A DNA stretch of 64,000 bases from Pararhizobium qamdonense (GTDB lineage Bacteria > Pseudomonadota > Alphaproteobacteria > Rhizobiales > Rhizobiaceae): assembly GCF_029277445.1 (NCBI RefSeq), contig NZ_CP119567.1, positions 744,001 through 808,000 on the forward strand, in the 5' to 3' direction. This document shows, piece after piece, positions 44,065 through 53,429 of the stretch; within the stretch, counting starts at the first letter, position 1; each line of letters opens with the position of its first letter. Made by a program: the position numbers and the translations under genes. The notes under the pieces are model-generated. The model did not search any database, was not told where the DNA came from, and worked only from the letters and a program-made list of their open reading frames with translations.

Positions 44065-45320
44065 TTCGCGGTGTCTCCGCCGGCTGGAACGCCAGAGCCC
44101 TTCCCCGGCAACACGGGCGCCGCCGCCGTGCCGCCGCTGGCGGCAGCGATCCTCACCCGGCTTCCATCGCTCAAGCCTGCCTGCCCTTCGACAACAACCG
44201 TCTCGCCGTCCTTCAAACCGCTCGTCACGCCCGCCGTGTCCCCGGCATTGAAGGCGACCGTCACCTTGCGCTGTTCGACGGTTTTGTCCGGCTTGACCAC
44301 ATAGCCGATTGATCCATCGCCATTCGGCTGAAGAGCCACGACCGGCACCAGCACGAGACTATCTCGTGCGCCGGCATTGACTTCGGCATCCACCGACTGC
44401 CCCGGCCACAGCGCCTGCGTGTCATTGGACAGCAGCGCCCGCAGCTTGAAAGTGCCGGACGCCGGATCGACCGCGTTGTCGATGAAGACGATTGGGCCTG
44501 TTACAGCGTTGCCGTCGCGATCAGCAAGCATGGCTGACACGGACACCGTCAGCACCTTGTTTGCCAAAGCGGACCGGGCGAGATCGAGATCCGCTTCCGA
44601 TAGCACGAATTCGGCATAGACGGGCGCCATCTGCGTCAGCGTCGCGACCTCAGCACCGGCGGAGAGATAGGCACCAAGCGATGGGATGACGACGCCGAGC
44701 TTGCCGTCAAATGGTGCCGTAATCCGGGTCTGCGTCAGTGCAACCTGGTCGGCATGCAGGGTGGCATTGTCGATGCCGACAGCTGCCGTCGCCTGTTTAA
44801 CGGCAGACACCGCATCGTCATATTGCTGGCGGGTATCGGCGCCGTCGCTGTTCAGCTTTTCGATGCGCTGGAGGGTGGTATTGGCATTGTCGAGAGCAGC
44901 CTGGTCCCTGGCAAGAACGGCTGTGTCGCGTTCAATGTTTGCCCTGATCGTCCGGTCGTCCAACTGAACCAGCACGTCGCCGGTCTTGACGCTGTCGCCA
45001 TCCTTGACCAGAACTTTTGTCACAGTTCCAGCCGCCGGGCTGCTGAGAGCGGTCGATGCGATGGGCGTGATCGTGCCAATCGTTTGGCGAAGGACCGGCA
45101 ACGACCCGGCCTTCGCCGTGGCCACCGCCACGGTGACGGCCTGAATGCCTGTCTGCGCAGGCGCATTGTCCGCAGCGATTGCACCAGCCGGCTGAGCGGG
45201 CGATGCGGGCGAAATTCGCTCGGAGATGAAAGAGGGCAGATAAGGCGCCAGCTGCGCCCGAAAAAAGAAAATGCCGCCTGCGGCAACGAACAGGAAAATC
45301 AACCAAATCCGCAGCCGCAT
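44061..45320 (-). CDS. RND efflux periplasmic membrane fusion protein (HlyD/MdtA type)
   Basis: 419 residues. An N-terminal membrane anchor (RLRIWLIFLFVAAGGIFFF) is followed by a lipoyl-like domain (LSSPAAGTVTKVLVKDGDSV; TGDVLVQLDDRTI), a coiled-coil hairpin (about 115-170) and beta-barrel domains, ending in a Gly/Ala-rich tail. It links the inner-membrane pump to an outer-membrane channel supplied from elsewhere. ATG 45320 is chosen; a TTG just before it is in frame. Confidence 0.93.
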   Translation of the reverse strand: MRLRIWLIFLFVAAGGIFFFRAQLAPYLPSFISERISPASPAQPAGAIAADNAPAQTGIQAVTVAVATAKAGSLPVLRQTIGTITPIASTALSSPAAGTVTKVLVKDGDSVKTGDVLVQLDDRTIRANIERDTAVLARDQAALDNANTTLQRIEKLNSDGADTRQQYDDAVSAVKQATAAVGIDNATLHADQVALTQTRITAPFDGKLGVVIPSLGAYLSAGAEVATLTQMAPVYAEFVLSEADLDLARSALANKVLTVSVSAMLADRDGNAVTGPIVFIDNAVDPASGTFKLRALLSNDTQALWPGQSVDAEVNAGARDSLVLVPVVALQPNGDGSIGYVVKPDKTVEQRKVTVAFNAGDTAGVTSGLKDGETVVVEGQAGLSDGSRVRIAAASGGTAAAPVLPGKGSGVPAGGDTAK

Positions 45321-45575
45321 CAAACTGTCTTTCTAAAAAGAGAGCATGTCGATCATATCGGAAAATATAACCTACAGAGCCATAGTCGCTTCACGCCAAC
45401 ATACCCTGTCCCGCTTCTCTTTATGCATTAAATTCTGTCCATGCGCGCAGATTTCCGTTGCCACAACCTGGGTCTGGCGAACGGCTATTTCTTGCGGGAG
45501 GGTAACCCTCTCTCCCCGGTTTCAACTTTGTAATGGCGCCGTAGCGACCAGCATCGCGGCGGCAGTCCGCAGAAA
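45321..45575. promoter_or_regulatory. Upstream region of the efflux operon, with a 13-base palindrome
   Basis: No gene seen in this roughly 300-base gap. GAGGGTAACCCTC at 45498-45510 is a perfect palindrome 178 bases upstream of the efflux start and could be a regulator site; no regulator gene is adjacent. The left part is AT-rich, as expected for a promoter. Confidence 0.35.
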
Positions 45576-45608
45576 CGCCGGCCTCCCCTTTACCGTGGGA
45601 GGCCGGCG
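45576..45608 (-). terminator. Strong intrinsic terminator of the FAH/ABC operon
   Basis: A 12-bp perfect stem (CGCCGGCCTCCC at 45576-45587, GGGAGGCCGGCG at 45597-45608) with a 9-base loop, 12 bases after the FAH-family gene, and TTTCTG on the exit side in the minus direction. Confidence 0.8.
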
Positions 45609-45620
45609 CAAATTTCAGGA

Positions 45621-46328
45621 TCAGGCGACTTTGACCGTTATGGCATCGACGCCATCGACATGGCCGGCCATCACGTCGCCGGAAACGACCGCACCGACGC
45701 CTGCGGGGGTTCCTGCGAAAATCAGATCGCCAGCTTTCAATTCGAACAAGCGCGAAAGATAGGCGATCATTTCAGGCACCTTCCAGAGCATCTGGTTGAG
45801 ATCGCCATTCTGGCGCAGCTCGCCATTGACCTTCAGCCAGATTGCGCCGGCCGCCGGATGACCGACCTTGGAAACGGGATGCAGGACGCTGCAGGGTGCG
45901 GAGGCCTCGAAAGCCTTACCCGTCTCCCATGGCCGGCCGGCCTTCTTGGCTTCTCCCTGCAGGTCGCGGCGCGTCATGTCGAGGCCGACGCCGTAGCCGA
46001 AAACGTGATCCAGCGCATTTTCGACCGCAATGTCGGTGCCGCCCTTGTGCAGCGCCACGATCAGCTCGATCTCGTGATGGACATCCTTGCTCTCGCTTGG
46101 ATAGGGGAAATCCCGGCCGGGGGGCACCAGCGTATCGGGATTCTTCTGGAAGAAGAACGGCGGCTCCTTGTTCGGGTCGTGGCCCATCTCGACCGCATGG
46201 TCGGCGAAGTTGCGGCCAACGCAGTAGATGCGGTGGACGGGAAAGAGCGCGTCGGTACCGGCGACCGGCATGGTGGGGACAGGCTCGGGGGTGAAGACAT
46301 AGTTCGTGAGGTGAGGCATTTGGTTCAT
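45621..46328 (-). CDS. Fumarylacetoacetate hydrolase-family protein
   Basis: 235 residues, single FAH domain. Metal-binding acidic residues are in [11 protein letters not shown] near 85 and the neighbouring [20 protein letters not shown] near 115-130; [17 protein letters not shown] near 33 is the start of the domain. Members cleave C-C bonds in acylpyruvates (fumarylpyruvate, oxaloacetate decarboxylase activities). Last gene of an operon with a NitT/TauT-type importer, it should process the imported compound or its breakdown product. The start overlaps the permease stop (TAATG) and has GGAG upstream. Confidence 0.9.
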   Translation of the reverse strand: MNQMPHLTNYVFTPEPVPTMPVAGTDALFPVHRIYCVGRNFADHAVEMGHDPNKEPPFFFQKNPDTLVPPGRDFPYPSESKDVHHEIELIVALHKGGTDIAVENALDHVFGYGVGLDMTRRDLQGEAKKAGRPWETGKAFEASAPCSVLHPVSKVGHPAAGAIWLKVNGELRQNGDLNQMLWKVPEMIAYLSRLFELKAGDLIFAGTPAGVGAVVSGDVMAGHVDGVDAITVKVA

Positions 46329-47080
46329 TATCGCGCTCCTGCGTAATATTCGATGCGTTTTTCGAAGTGTTCGACCGCCGCAGACAGCAACATGGCTGCG
46401 GCGAACAGAATGAGGGTGAGAGCCCAGAACCGCTCCATGTCGAAACTGCGGGAATACAGTTCGAAGAGTTCCCCGTAGCCGATGATGGAGACCAGAATCT
46501 GACCGATGACGACGCCCTTGACCCCGCGGATGAGGCCGATGCGGATGCCCGCGAGGATTTCCGGAAGGGCGGAGAGAAGAACGATCTTGGTAAAGATCGT
46601 CCAGCGGGAGGCGCCATAGCAGCGCCCCATTTCGATCAGCGATGGCGGAACCTGCATGACGCCGGCCCGCGCATCGAGCACGATGATCCAGACAGCGAAC
46701 AGGAACACCGTGACGAAGACGGTGGTTTCGCCTAGACCGAAGAGGATCATCAGGATCGGCACCAGCGCAGAGAGTGGCGCGCTGACGAACATGTTGACCC
46801 AGAGACCGAAGATATTATCGACGATCCTCACCCGGCCCATCAGGACACCGAGGGGAACCCCGACGATAATGGCGAGCGCCATCCCGTAGACGAACGAGCG
46901 CAGCGTGATCACCGTGGCGCTTTGCCAGGATCCCGTCTGGACAAGGCTGAAACCCGCCGCGATCACCGAGGTCATCGGCGGGATCAGGAAGATCAGATCC
47001 AGCCGCCCGACGATTTCCCACAGCAAGGCCCACATCACAAGCGACGCCATCATGGGAATGCGAATACCGAAAAGGGTCAT
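46328..47080 (-). CDS. ABC transporter permease, NitT/TauT type (second)
   Basis: 250 residues, BPD_transp_1 family with about six membrane segments; the cytoplasmic loop is [20 protein letters not shown] near 165 and ends before [17 protein letters not shown]. It lies between the ATPase and the FAH gene. Two unlike permease genes (this and 47894-48730) again imply a heterodimer. ATG 47080 is six bases after the ATPase stop. Confidence 0.9.
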   Translation of the reverse strand: MTLFGIRIPMMASLVMWALLWEIVGRLDLIFLIPPMTSVIAAGFSLVQTGSWQSATVITLRSFVYGMALAIIVGVPLGVLMGRVRIVDNIFGLWVNMFVSAPLSALVPILMILFGLGETTVFVTVFLFAVWIIVLDARAGVMQVPPSLIEMGRCYGASRWTIFTKIVLLSALPEILAGIRIGLIRGVKGVVIGQILVSIIGYGELFELYSRSFDMERFWALTLILFAAAMLLSAAVEHFEKRIEYYAGAR

Positions 47081-47085
47081 GTCAC

Positions 47086-47892
47086 CTACTCCGCATATTG
47101 GCGCAGCCCCTGCCAGATTTCCTCGACGACGTCGAGATAACCGGCATCGCGGCGGATGTCGTCGGGTGTGGCGGAGCGGTCGATGCGCGGATCGATGATC
47201 TGGGAAATACGGCCCGGCCGTGGCGACAGGAGCACGATGCGATCCGACACATAGACAGCCTCTTCGATCGAGTGGGTGACGAAGATGAAGGTTTTCTTCT
47301 CCAGATCGACCAGCCGCAACAGGTCTTCCTGGAACTTGCGCCGGTTCTGCTCGTCGACCGCCGAGAACGGCTCGTCAAGGAGAAGGACATCGGCATTGAC
47401 TGCAAAGGCCCGTGCGATGCCGACGCGCTGGCGCATGCCACCGGAAAGCTCGTGCGGATATTTGTCCTCAAAGCCTGCAAGGCCCACTTCCTCAATATAG
47501 CGGCGGGCGGTCGCGTTGCGCTGCGCAACCGATATGCCCTTCAACTCCAGGCCAAAACCGACATTGCGAAGCACGGTCGCCCAGGGCATCAGGGCAAAGT
47601 CTTGAAAGACGAAGGCGCGTTCAGGACCCGGACCGGTGACCACCTTTCCATTGACGCGGATTTCGCCCGAGGTCGATGGGACAAGGCCGGCAATGATCTT
47701 CAACAGCGTGGTCTTGCCGCAACCGGAAGGACCGAGAAGCGTCGTCAGCTTGCCGCGCTCGAAACCCAGATTGATGCCGCGCAGCGCTTCGATTTCCCCA
47801 TATTGCTTGCAGATTTCCCGGACCTCGACGACAGCGTCACCGACCTTTGCAGCCGTTGGGCCATTGGCGTAAGAAAGCGCAGTATTTGCCAT
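47086..47892 (-). CDS. ABC transporter ATP-binding protein, NitT/TauT type
   Basis: 268 residues. Walker A GPSGCGKTTLLK near 58-69, signature LSGGMRQRVGIARAF near 150, Walker B VLLLDEPFSAVDEQNR near 172, H-loop VTHSIEEAVYVSDR near 208. GGAGG before ATG 47892 sets the start; an upstream in-frame ATG lacks one. Energises the importer formed with the flanking permease genes. Confidence 0.93.
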   Translation of the reverse strand: MANTALSYANGPTAAKVGDAVVEVREICKQYGEIEALRGINLGFERGKLTTLLGPSGCGKTTLLKIIAGLVPSTSGEIRVNGKVVTGPGPERAFVFQDFALMPWATVLRNVGFGLELKGISVAQRNATARRYIEEVGLAGFEDKYPHELSGGMRQRVGIARAFAVNADVLLLDEPFSAVDEQNRRKFQEDLLRLVDLEKKTFIFVTHSIEEAVYVSDRIVLLSPRPGRISQIIDPRIDRSATPDDIRRDAGYLDVVEEIWQGLRQYAE

Positions 47893-47893
47893 C

Positions 47894-48730
47894 TTACTTC
47901 CTCCTTTTTTCAGGACGCAGCACATGCGTTTCGAAATATTGCAGGCCCGCCAGCGTCAGCGTCGAGACCGCGATGATGGAGGCGACCGACGCATACATAT
48001 GCGCATAATTGGCCACCGACCGGTGATAGGTGATGAGATCGCCGATACCCGTCGGCGTGATCAAAAGTTCCGCCAGCATCACGCCGATGAAGCCGGCGGC
48101 GATACCCAAACGCAGTCCGGCAAACAGGACTGGCGATGCATCCGGAATGATGATCTTGAAGATCTGCTGCAGGCGCGTTCCCTGGAAGGAGCGGCACATA
48201 TCCACAAGTGACGGATTGACGTGGCGCACCGCCTTGTAGGCATTGAGCACGATCACAGGCAGCGCCAGCATGATGACTGCAAGTGTCTTTGCCGTCAGCC
48301 CGATCCCGTAGATGAAGGTGACGAGCGGCACGAGTGCCGCCATCGGCGCCGCCTGAAGCACGATGAAAACAGGTGCGAGCAGCCATTCCACTTTGGAAGA
48401 CAATCCCATGGCAACGCCAAGCGCGATGCCGAGGACGGCTGAGACGGCGACACCAAGAACAAGCGGCTGCAGTGTCAGGAAATACGCATAGAACATGCTG
48501 CCATCAAACAGCATTTCAAAAAAGGCCATCACCGTCTCGCTGAAGGTGGGGAACGCGAAGCTGATGGGGATCAACCCCGCGATCTCCCAGGCGCCAAACA
48601 GGATTGCCAGCGACAGCAGGACCCAGAAGGACCGCCTCTCTTCTGCAAACCTGAAAAGCGTCGCGCCGGCCGTGACCGGAGCTTTCTTGGCTCCGATCCC
48701 GTCGGTCAGTTTGGTGGGGGACACGGACAT
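47894..48730 (-). CDS. ABC transporter permease, NitT/TauT type (first)
   Basis: 278 residues with an N-terminal cytoplasmic extension of about 25 residues, then six membrane segments. The loop MCRSFQGTRLQQIFKIIIPD near 180 followed by ASPVLFAGLRLGIAAGF is the ATPase contact. ATG 48730 gives better spacing from the purine-rich site than ATG 48736. It starts seven bases after the binding-protein stop. Confidence 0.9.
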   Translation of the reverse strand: MSVSPTKLTDGIGAKKAPVTAGATLFRFAEERRSFWVLLSLAILFGAWEIAGLIPISFAFPTFSETVMAFFEMLFDGSMFYAYFLTLQPLVLGVAVSAVLGIALGVAMGLSSKVEWLLAPVFIVLQAAPMAALVPLVTFIYGIGLTAKTLAVIMLALPVIVLNAYKAVRHVNPSLVDMCRSFQGTRLQQIFKIIIPDASPVLFAGLRLGIAAGFIGVMLAELLITPTGIGDLITYHRSVANYAHMYASVASIIAVSTLTLAGLQYFETHVLRPEKRRK

Positions 48731-48737
48731 CTGCATC

Positions 48738-49727
48738 CTACTTCGTGCCTGCCTTGGCGAGGGCCGCGTTCAGCGCGCCGAGGCTCCAGAAATCCTCGAC
48801 CTTCAGTTCTTTCGGATCGCCGGTCAGCGCACCCGATACCGTGTAAAAATCGAAATCGTCGCGGGCCGCATCTTCGCCGCCGCCATTCAGCGGCATGCCG
48901 GGAGCGGCCTCCGTGAAATAGGGCTCGATATCGGCGATCATGTCGGGGGTCGCATCCGGAAGCAGCTTGTATTTCTCACGCAGCGCCACGATCGACTTCG
49001 GATCGGCCGCAACCTCGCGCCAGGTCGTCAGGATAGCCTCGACCAGGATTTCGACATCCTTCTCATTGGCCGTCAGATAGTCCGTATTGGCAAAAAGCGC
49101 CTCGTCGGTGGCCGCGACTTCCCCGAGCGGCAGGAAGGCAAACTTGCCCGGCGCTTCCTTTTCCAGGATGCGCTTGCCGGACGAATCAACAATTGTCGCC
49201 TTGACGTTGCCTTGAAGCAGCGCACCGGTGCGCACTTCGGCGCCCGGCACATAGGCGATATTGGAATATTTGATGCCGTTCTTGTCAGCCATCAGCTGCA
49301 TGATGGCTTCCGTGCCCGACCCGCGCGAATGGACGGCTATTTCCTGCCCGTCGAGATCTTTCCAGTCCTTGTAGAATTCGGAATTGACGACCGGATAGAA
49401 CTGCAGCTTGCTCAGCTGCATGAACACGCGGATCGGCGCCTTGACCTTCTGCAACAGCGCATAGGGTCCGCCGATGCCGATATCGGCCTGCCCGCTGACC
49501 ACGGCCTGTGCCGCGATATCCTCGCTCTTCAAATATGTGACCTGGACATCGACGCCCTTCTCCTTGGCCCGCTCCAGCGCGACCAGCAGATGCAGCGATT
49601 CCACCGTCGCGATGTCACCAAAGGCGATCCGCATCGGATCGGCCCAGGCCGCGGCCGGCAATACGGCGGCAGCCGAAAAAACGGCGGCGGCGGCATAGGC
49701 CCGAATCCTTTTGGAAAAATTCCTCAT
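48738..49727 (-). CDS. ABC transporter substrate-binding protein, NitT/TauT type
   Basis: 329 residues with a signal peptide (AAAAVFSAAAVLPAAAWA, then DPMR). NMT1-like domain: FGDIATVESLHLLVALERAK, VVSGQADIGIGGPYALLQKV and LDGQEIAVHSRGSGTEAIMQ. The ligand of this group can be sulfonate, nitrate, pyrimidine precursor or an aromatic acid; with an FAH enzyme in the operon, a carbon compound cleaved to pyruvate is plausible. GGAGG precedes ATG 49727. Confidence 0.92.
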   Translation of the reverse strand: MRNFSKRIRAYAAAAVFSAAAVLPAAAWADPMRIAFGDIATVESLHLLVALERAKEKGVDVQVTYLKSEDIAAQAVVSGQADIGIGGPYALLQKVKAPIRVFMQLSKLQFYPVVNSEFYKDWKDLDGQEIAVHSRGSGTEAIMQLMADKNGIKYSNIAYVPGAEVRTGALLQGNVKATIVDSSGKRILEKEAPGKFAFLPLGEVAATDEALFANTDYLTANEKDVEILVEAILTTWREVAADPKSIVALREKYKLLPDATPDMIADIEPYFTEAAPGMPLNGGGEDAARDDFDFYTVSGALTGDPKELKVEDFWSLGALNAALAKAGTK

Positions 49728-49761
49728 TTTGTTCTCCTCCCGTTGAATGGGCCCTCCTCAG

Positions 49762-49812
49762 AACCCAATTTCAAACCAATTCTGTATTAATACGCCATTG
49801 TGTCAACCAATT
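49762..49812 (-). promoter_or_regulatory. Promoter and repeated motif upstream of the NitT-type operon
   Basis: Minus strand TTGACA (49806-49801) with AGAATT after 17 bases forms a plausible promoter. Three copies of a motif ending in CCAATT (AACCCAATT 49762-49770, AAACCAATT 49773-49781, CAACCAATT 49804-49812) and the palindrome GTATTAATAC (49784-49793) flank it, as expected for GntR control. Confidence 0.55.
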
Positions 49813-49938
49813 TGTTTGACATTCTCCTCTGACAGCTCAAACGTCGAAGCATATAGAGGGCACCAAATAACCAATAAGCTATTGCTTTAAAACACTTTAT
49901 TTTCGACTCAGAAAATTACAATTTTTATATCGCGATCG

Positions 49939-49967
49939 TTGACACCACAGTGCTCACAAATTATAAG
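49939..49967 (+). promoter_or_regulatory. Promoter of the GntR gene
   Basis: TTGACA (49939-49944), 17 bases, TATAAG (49962-49967): close to the sigma-70 consensus. The expected start of transcription, about 49974, lies inside the palindrome that follows. Confidence 0.7.
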
Positions 49968-49972
49968 AAAAC

Positions 49973-49987
49973 CCAATTCAAAATTGG
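49973..49987. promoter_or_regulatory. Palindromic operator before the GntR gene
   Basis: CCAATT-CAA-AATTGG, the inverted form of the CCAATT motif repeated at 49762-49812. It covers the predicted transcription start, so it would block the GntR promoter (autorepression). Confidence 0.65.
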
Positions 49988-49997
49988 TTTCGATAAC

Positions 49998-50672
49998 ATG
50001 GACGAAAAAACCGACTTTTCAGCCCTCGCAAAACTCAAGGGATTTCTGGCCACCGCCGTCTTGCCCGACGACGGTAGATTGCCTCCCGAGCGCGAACTGG
50101 CGGAATCCCTGGATATAGGCCGCGCGGTCTTGCGCAAGGCCTTGGCAACCCTGCAGGCCGAGGGCGTGGTCTGGCGGCATGTGGGCAAAGGCACATTCAC
50201 CGGTGATCGCCCGATCGACACGGTCGCCGATATCAACTCCATGGTTCAAAGAACGAACCCGCTTGAAGTGATGGGCGCACGCATCGCCTTTGAACCGGAA
50301 GTGACGCGGTGCGCTGCGCTGAATGCAACGGCGGCACAGATCGCCGAGATGCGCAGCTGCATGCAAAAGGCGCAGCAGGCGCCGACCTGGCGCCTTTACG
50401 AACAATGGGACAATAAACTACACCGCACCATCGGCGAGGCATCGCAGAACTCGCTGCTGCTTGGCCTTCTCGATACGCTGAACGCCGTTCGCCGGGCCGT
50501 CACGTGGGGGCGGCTGCGCGACACCCCCCTGCGCCCGCCCGCTGACCATCACAGCTTTGCCGAACATGCACGCATCGTCCAGGCCATCGCCGACCGCGAC
50601 CCGGCGGCAGCCGCCGAAGCTATGCGAAAACACCTGCGCAGCGTCGAAAGCCGCATGCGCGACACCGGCTGA
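49998..50672 (+). CDS. GntR-family transcriptional regulator, FCD subgroup
   Basis: 224 residues. Winged helix LPPERELAESLDIGRAVLRK near residues 25-50, then an FCD domain with His/Asp metal residues suggested by LYEQWDNKLHRTIGEASQN and HHSFAEHARIVQAIADRD. It faces the NitT-type operon; shared CCAATT motifs in both promoters suggest it controls the operon and itself. ATG 49998 is chosen because a strong promoter lies at 49939-49967, which puts the in-frame ATG 49950 upstream of the transcript. Confidence 0.9.
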   Translation: MDEKTDFSALAKLKGFLATAVLPDDGRLPPERELAESLDIGRAVLRKALATLQAEGVVWRHVGKGTFTGDRPIDTVADINSMVQRTNPLEVMGARIAFEPEVTRCAALNATAAQIAEMRSCMQKAQQAPTWRLYEQWDNKLHRTIGEASQNSLLLGLLDTLNAVRRAVTWGRLRDTPLRPPADHHSFAEHARIVQAIADRDPAAAAEAMRKHLRSVESRMRDTG

Positions 50673-50773
50673 CCGGCAACAGATTCTCCGCATCCCCACA
50701 GACCGGCAAGTGAAGTGCCGTCCGCAGGAACATTAATCCTCCGGCTTGCGTGCAAGGTTTTGGATTACACCGG

Positions 50774-51532
50774 TCAACCCGAGTGGTAGCCGCCATCGAC
50801 CGGCAACGTCACACCGGTGACAAATTGGGCGGCGGGGGAGGCGAGGAACAGTACGGGGCCGACGAGGTCGGCTGTTGTTCCCCAGCGTTTCAGGGCGGAG
50901 CGTTCGGCGATCTTTTGCGCGCTGTCTGGGACAGACCAGAGCGCCCGGGTCATCTCGGTCTTGTGATAACCGGGGCCGATTGCGTTGACCCGGACGCCGT
51001 CGCGGCCATATTTGTGAGCAAGAGCCCGGGTCAAACCGACGATCCCCGTCTTGCTCGCCGTATAGGCTGGCACTGTTTCATCGGCGAGATAGCTGAGCAT
51101 CGAGGCAAAATTGATGATGCTGCCACCCGATATTTTGAGCAATGGAAAAGCTGCCCGCGACAGCCGCATCGCGCTTGATAGATTGATGTCCATGACATCG
51201 AGAAAGGTCTCTTCGTCCCATTCGGCATCGGGGCGCGCGACGCCCTGGCAGTTGACCAGAACGTCCAGGCTCGAAAAACCGGCGAAAAAGCTTTTGACGT
51301 CCTCATTGCTGCGGACATCGAACAAGCGGAAATCGATAGCGGCGTAATCCGCATTCGCCTTGCATTCGGCGATCTTTGCGGCGGACGAACCGCTGGCGAC
51401 AACCGTTGCACCGGCGCGGGAAAAGCCTTCGGCGATGGCGAGCCCGATGCCGCTGGTGCCGCCGGAGATGACGACAGACTTTCCAGCGAACTGCTGTTCC
51501 GGGAAGGCCTTGTTTTCGCTATCCATGTTCAT
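50774..51532 (-). CDS. SDR-family oxidoreductase (last gene of the sugar operon)
   Basis: 252 residues. VISGGTSGIGLAI near 20-32, NCQGVARPDAEW near 92 (NxxG), and catalytic Ser, Tyr and Lys in INFASMLSYLADETVPAYTA and SKTGIV. GSSAAK after strand two suggests possible NADP use. 16 bases after the GldA-type gene, so it shares its transcript. In line with the other dehydrogenases it should oxidise or reduce a sugar or polyol of the unknown pathway. Confidence 0.88.
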   Translation of the reverse strand: MNMDSENKAFPEQQFAGKSVVISGGTSGIGLAIAEGFSRAGATVVASGSSAAKIAECKANADYAAIDFRLFDVRSNEDVKSFFAGFSSLDVLVNCQGVARPDAEWDEETFLDVMDINLSSAMRLSRAAFPLLKISGGSIINFASMLSYLADETVPAYTASKTGIVGLTRALAHKYGRDGVRVNAIGPGYHKTEMTRALWSVPDSAQKIAERSALKRWGTTADLVGPVLFLASPAAQFVTGVTLPVDGGYHSG

Positions 51533-51547
51533 GTTCAGTCTTCCGTT

Positions 51548-52639
51548 TCAAATCAGTGTTTTCAGCGCAGCAATGACCATGTCTTCCGTGACCGGCATCG
51601 GCTCGTTATGGATGATTTCGCCCGGCCTGCAGGACCGCCGCGCGACGATCGCAAGCTTCTCATCCGACGCATCCGCAATACCGATATCGGCGAGCCGCAC
51701 CGGAAGACGAACCTTGGCGCAGAAGGCGCGGACCCTTTCGAATTCGTCCTCAAGCCCATGCAGCTTCAGACCGGCGAGGACGCCGATCGCGACTTTTTCG
51801 CCATGCAGATGGTGATGCACATCTTCAAGCTCGCACAGGCCATGATGAATGGCATGGGCGGCGGCAACGCCGCCGGATTCAAAACCGATGCCGGAGAGCA
51901 GGATATTGGCCTCCACGACGCGCTCCAGCGCCGGACCTGCCGTTTTTGCGTCGCATTCCGCAAGCGCCTGGGCCCCGTGCGCAAAGATGGTGTCGCGGCA
52001 CAGGCGGGCAATCTCATGGGCAATCGAAATGCCAGGGATCGTCATGCAGTTGCGCGCCCCGCTGCGGCGGCAGGAATCGGCCTCATAGAATGTGGCGAGC
52101 GCGTCACCGATGCCGGCAGCCAGAAACCGGGCCGGTGCCTTGGCGATCAGCGCGGTATCCACCAGCACCAAATCGGGATTGCGCGGCAGGAACGTGTCAT
52201 AGGCAACGGTGCCATCGTCGTTATAGATGACCGCAAGCGCGCTGCAGGGTGCATCCGAGGCTGCGATGGTCGGAAAGACGATGACCGGCAGGTCCAGATC
52301 GCGTGCCGCCGCCTTTGCCGTATCCAGCGCCTTGCCGCCGCCCGCCCCGATAATGATATCGGCGCCCGATTTGCGCGCGGCCTCCACGAGTGCTGCAATC
52401 TGGCTTTCGCTGCATTCGCCACCATGGCGGATGACCAGCGCTTCGATCTTGCCATTGCAGGCCTCGGTGACCGGTTCCACCAGCAGATCGAAGATGCCGT
52501 TGTCGAGCAGGATGGCGGCTTTCGATCCGTAGGATGCGGCCTCAGCACCCAGATTGGCGATGCTGCCGGGGCCCTGAATGTAGCGTCCGGGAAAGCGCGC
52601 ACCTCTGGTGGCGACAGCCTCTGCTGCTCTTACCAGCAT
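51548..52639 (-). CDS. Iron-containing alcohol dehydrogenase, glycerol dehydrogenase (GldA)-like
   Basis: 363 residues of the Fe-ADH/dehydroquinate-synthase-like fold. Nucleotide-binding GAGGGKALDTAKA near 96, and metal ligands in GIGDALATFYEADSCR (Asp), HAIHHGLCELEDVHHH (His) and HLHGEKVAIGVLAGL (His), in the order of GldA. Likely oxidises a glycerol- or polyol-like secondary alcohol with NAD. It overlaps the SDR gene upstream by 10 bases with its own GGAGG, showing coupled translation. Confidence 0.9.
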   Translation of the reverse strand: MLVRAAEAVATRGARFPGRYIQGPGSIANLGAEAASYGSKAAILLDNGIFDLLVEPVTEACNGKIEALVIRHGGECSESQIAALVEAARKSGADIIIGAGGGKALDTAKAAARDLDLPVIVFPTIAASDAPCSALAVIYNDDGTVAYDTFLPRNPDLVLVDTALIAKAPARFLAAGIGDALATFYEADSCRRSGARNCMTIPGISIAHEIARLCRDTIFAHGAQALAECDAKTAGPALERVVEANILLSGIGFESGGVAAAHAIHHGLCELEDVHHHLHGEKVAIGVLAGLKLHGLEDEFERVRAFCAKVRLPVRLADIGIADASDEKLAIVARRSCRPGEIIHNEPMPVTEDMVIAALKTLI

Positions 52640-53403
52640 ACATAGCCTCCATCGGCCAGAACGATCGAACCGGTCATCAGGCTGGAAGCGTCACTGGCAA
52701 GAAAGAGAATGACGGACGCCACTTCATCCGGGCGGCCCATCCGGTTCATCGGCGTGCCGCCGACCCAGTGCTTGTACATGTCCGCATCATCGTAGACATA
52801 TTTGTTCATGTCGGTGTCGATATAGGTCGGAGCGACCGCATTGACGCGCACGCCGCGCGCACCCCATTCGGCAGCCAGTGACCGGGTCAGATGATGAACA
52901 GCAGCTTTCGAGGCATTGTAGTTTGCCTGTTCCTGCGGCCGGTTGACGATGAAACCAGACATCGACCCGACATTGACGATGGACCCGGACTGGCGCTCCA
53001 GCATCGAACGGCCGAAGGCGCGGCAGCACCAGAACAACCCGTTGAGATTGACATCGACAACCTTGTTCCAGACATCATCTGCCATGGTTTCGGCCGGGTG
53101 ATTGCTGATGGCGATGCCGGCATTGTTGACGAGAATATCCACCCGCCCATGGCGCGCGACGATCGCATCGTGAACGGATTGGACGCGGGCAACATCGGTG
53201 ACATCGAGTTGCTCGCTATCGACGGAAAATCCTTTTTCGCGCATAGCGGCCGTCGAGGCGGCAAGCAGATCCGGGTTCATATCGGTCAGCACGACGGTCG
53301 CGCCTGCCTCCGCCAGGGCCTCCACGGCCGATAGGCCGATGCCGCGCGCCGCGCCGGTGACGACGGCAACCTTGCCCGTGAGCTTGAATTTGTCGAGATA
53401 CAT
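52630..53403 (-). CDS. SDR-family oxidoreductase, polyol dehydrogenase-like
   Basis: 257 residues. TGAARGIGLSAVEAL near 15, NNAGIAISNHPAETM near 92, catalytic residues in NVGSMSGFIVNRPQ and YNASKAAVHHL; TDMNPD after strand two indicates NAD preference. It resembles the SDR at 12472-13260, including the Cys-Trp ending, so the two sugar islands use related dehydrogenases. ATG 53403 follows GGGGGAG. Confidence 0.9.
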   Translation of the reverse strand: MYLDKFKLTGKVAVVTGAARGIGLSAVEALAEAGATVVLTDMNPDLLAASTAAMREKGFSVDSEQLDVTDVARVQSVHDAIVARHGRVDILVNNAGIAISNHPAETMADDVWNKVVDVNLNGLFWCCRAFGRSMLERQSGSIVNVGSMSGFIVNRPQEQANYNASKAAVHHLTRSLAAEWGARGVRVNAVAPTYIDTDMNKYVYDDADMYKHWVGGTPMNRMGRPDEVASVILFLASDASSLMTGSIVLADGGYVCW

Positions 53404-53429
53404 GGTGGTCTCCCCCAAAGGTTAAACGG

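Noticed and set aside
48495..49790. A 431-codon + strand frame
   Set aside because: Antisense to the binding protein and permease genes and crosses their boundary; no ribosome-binding site.
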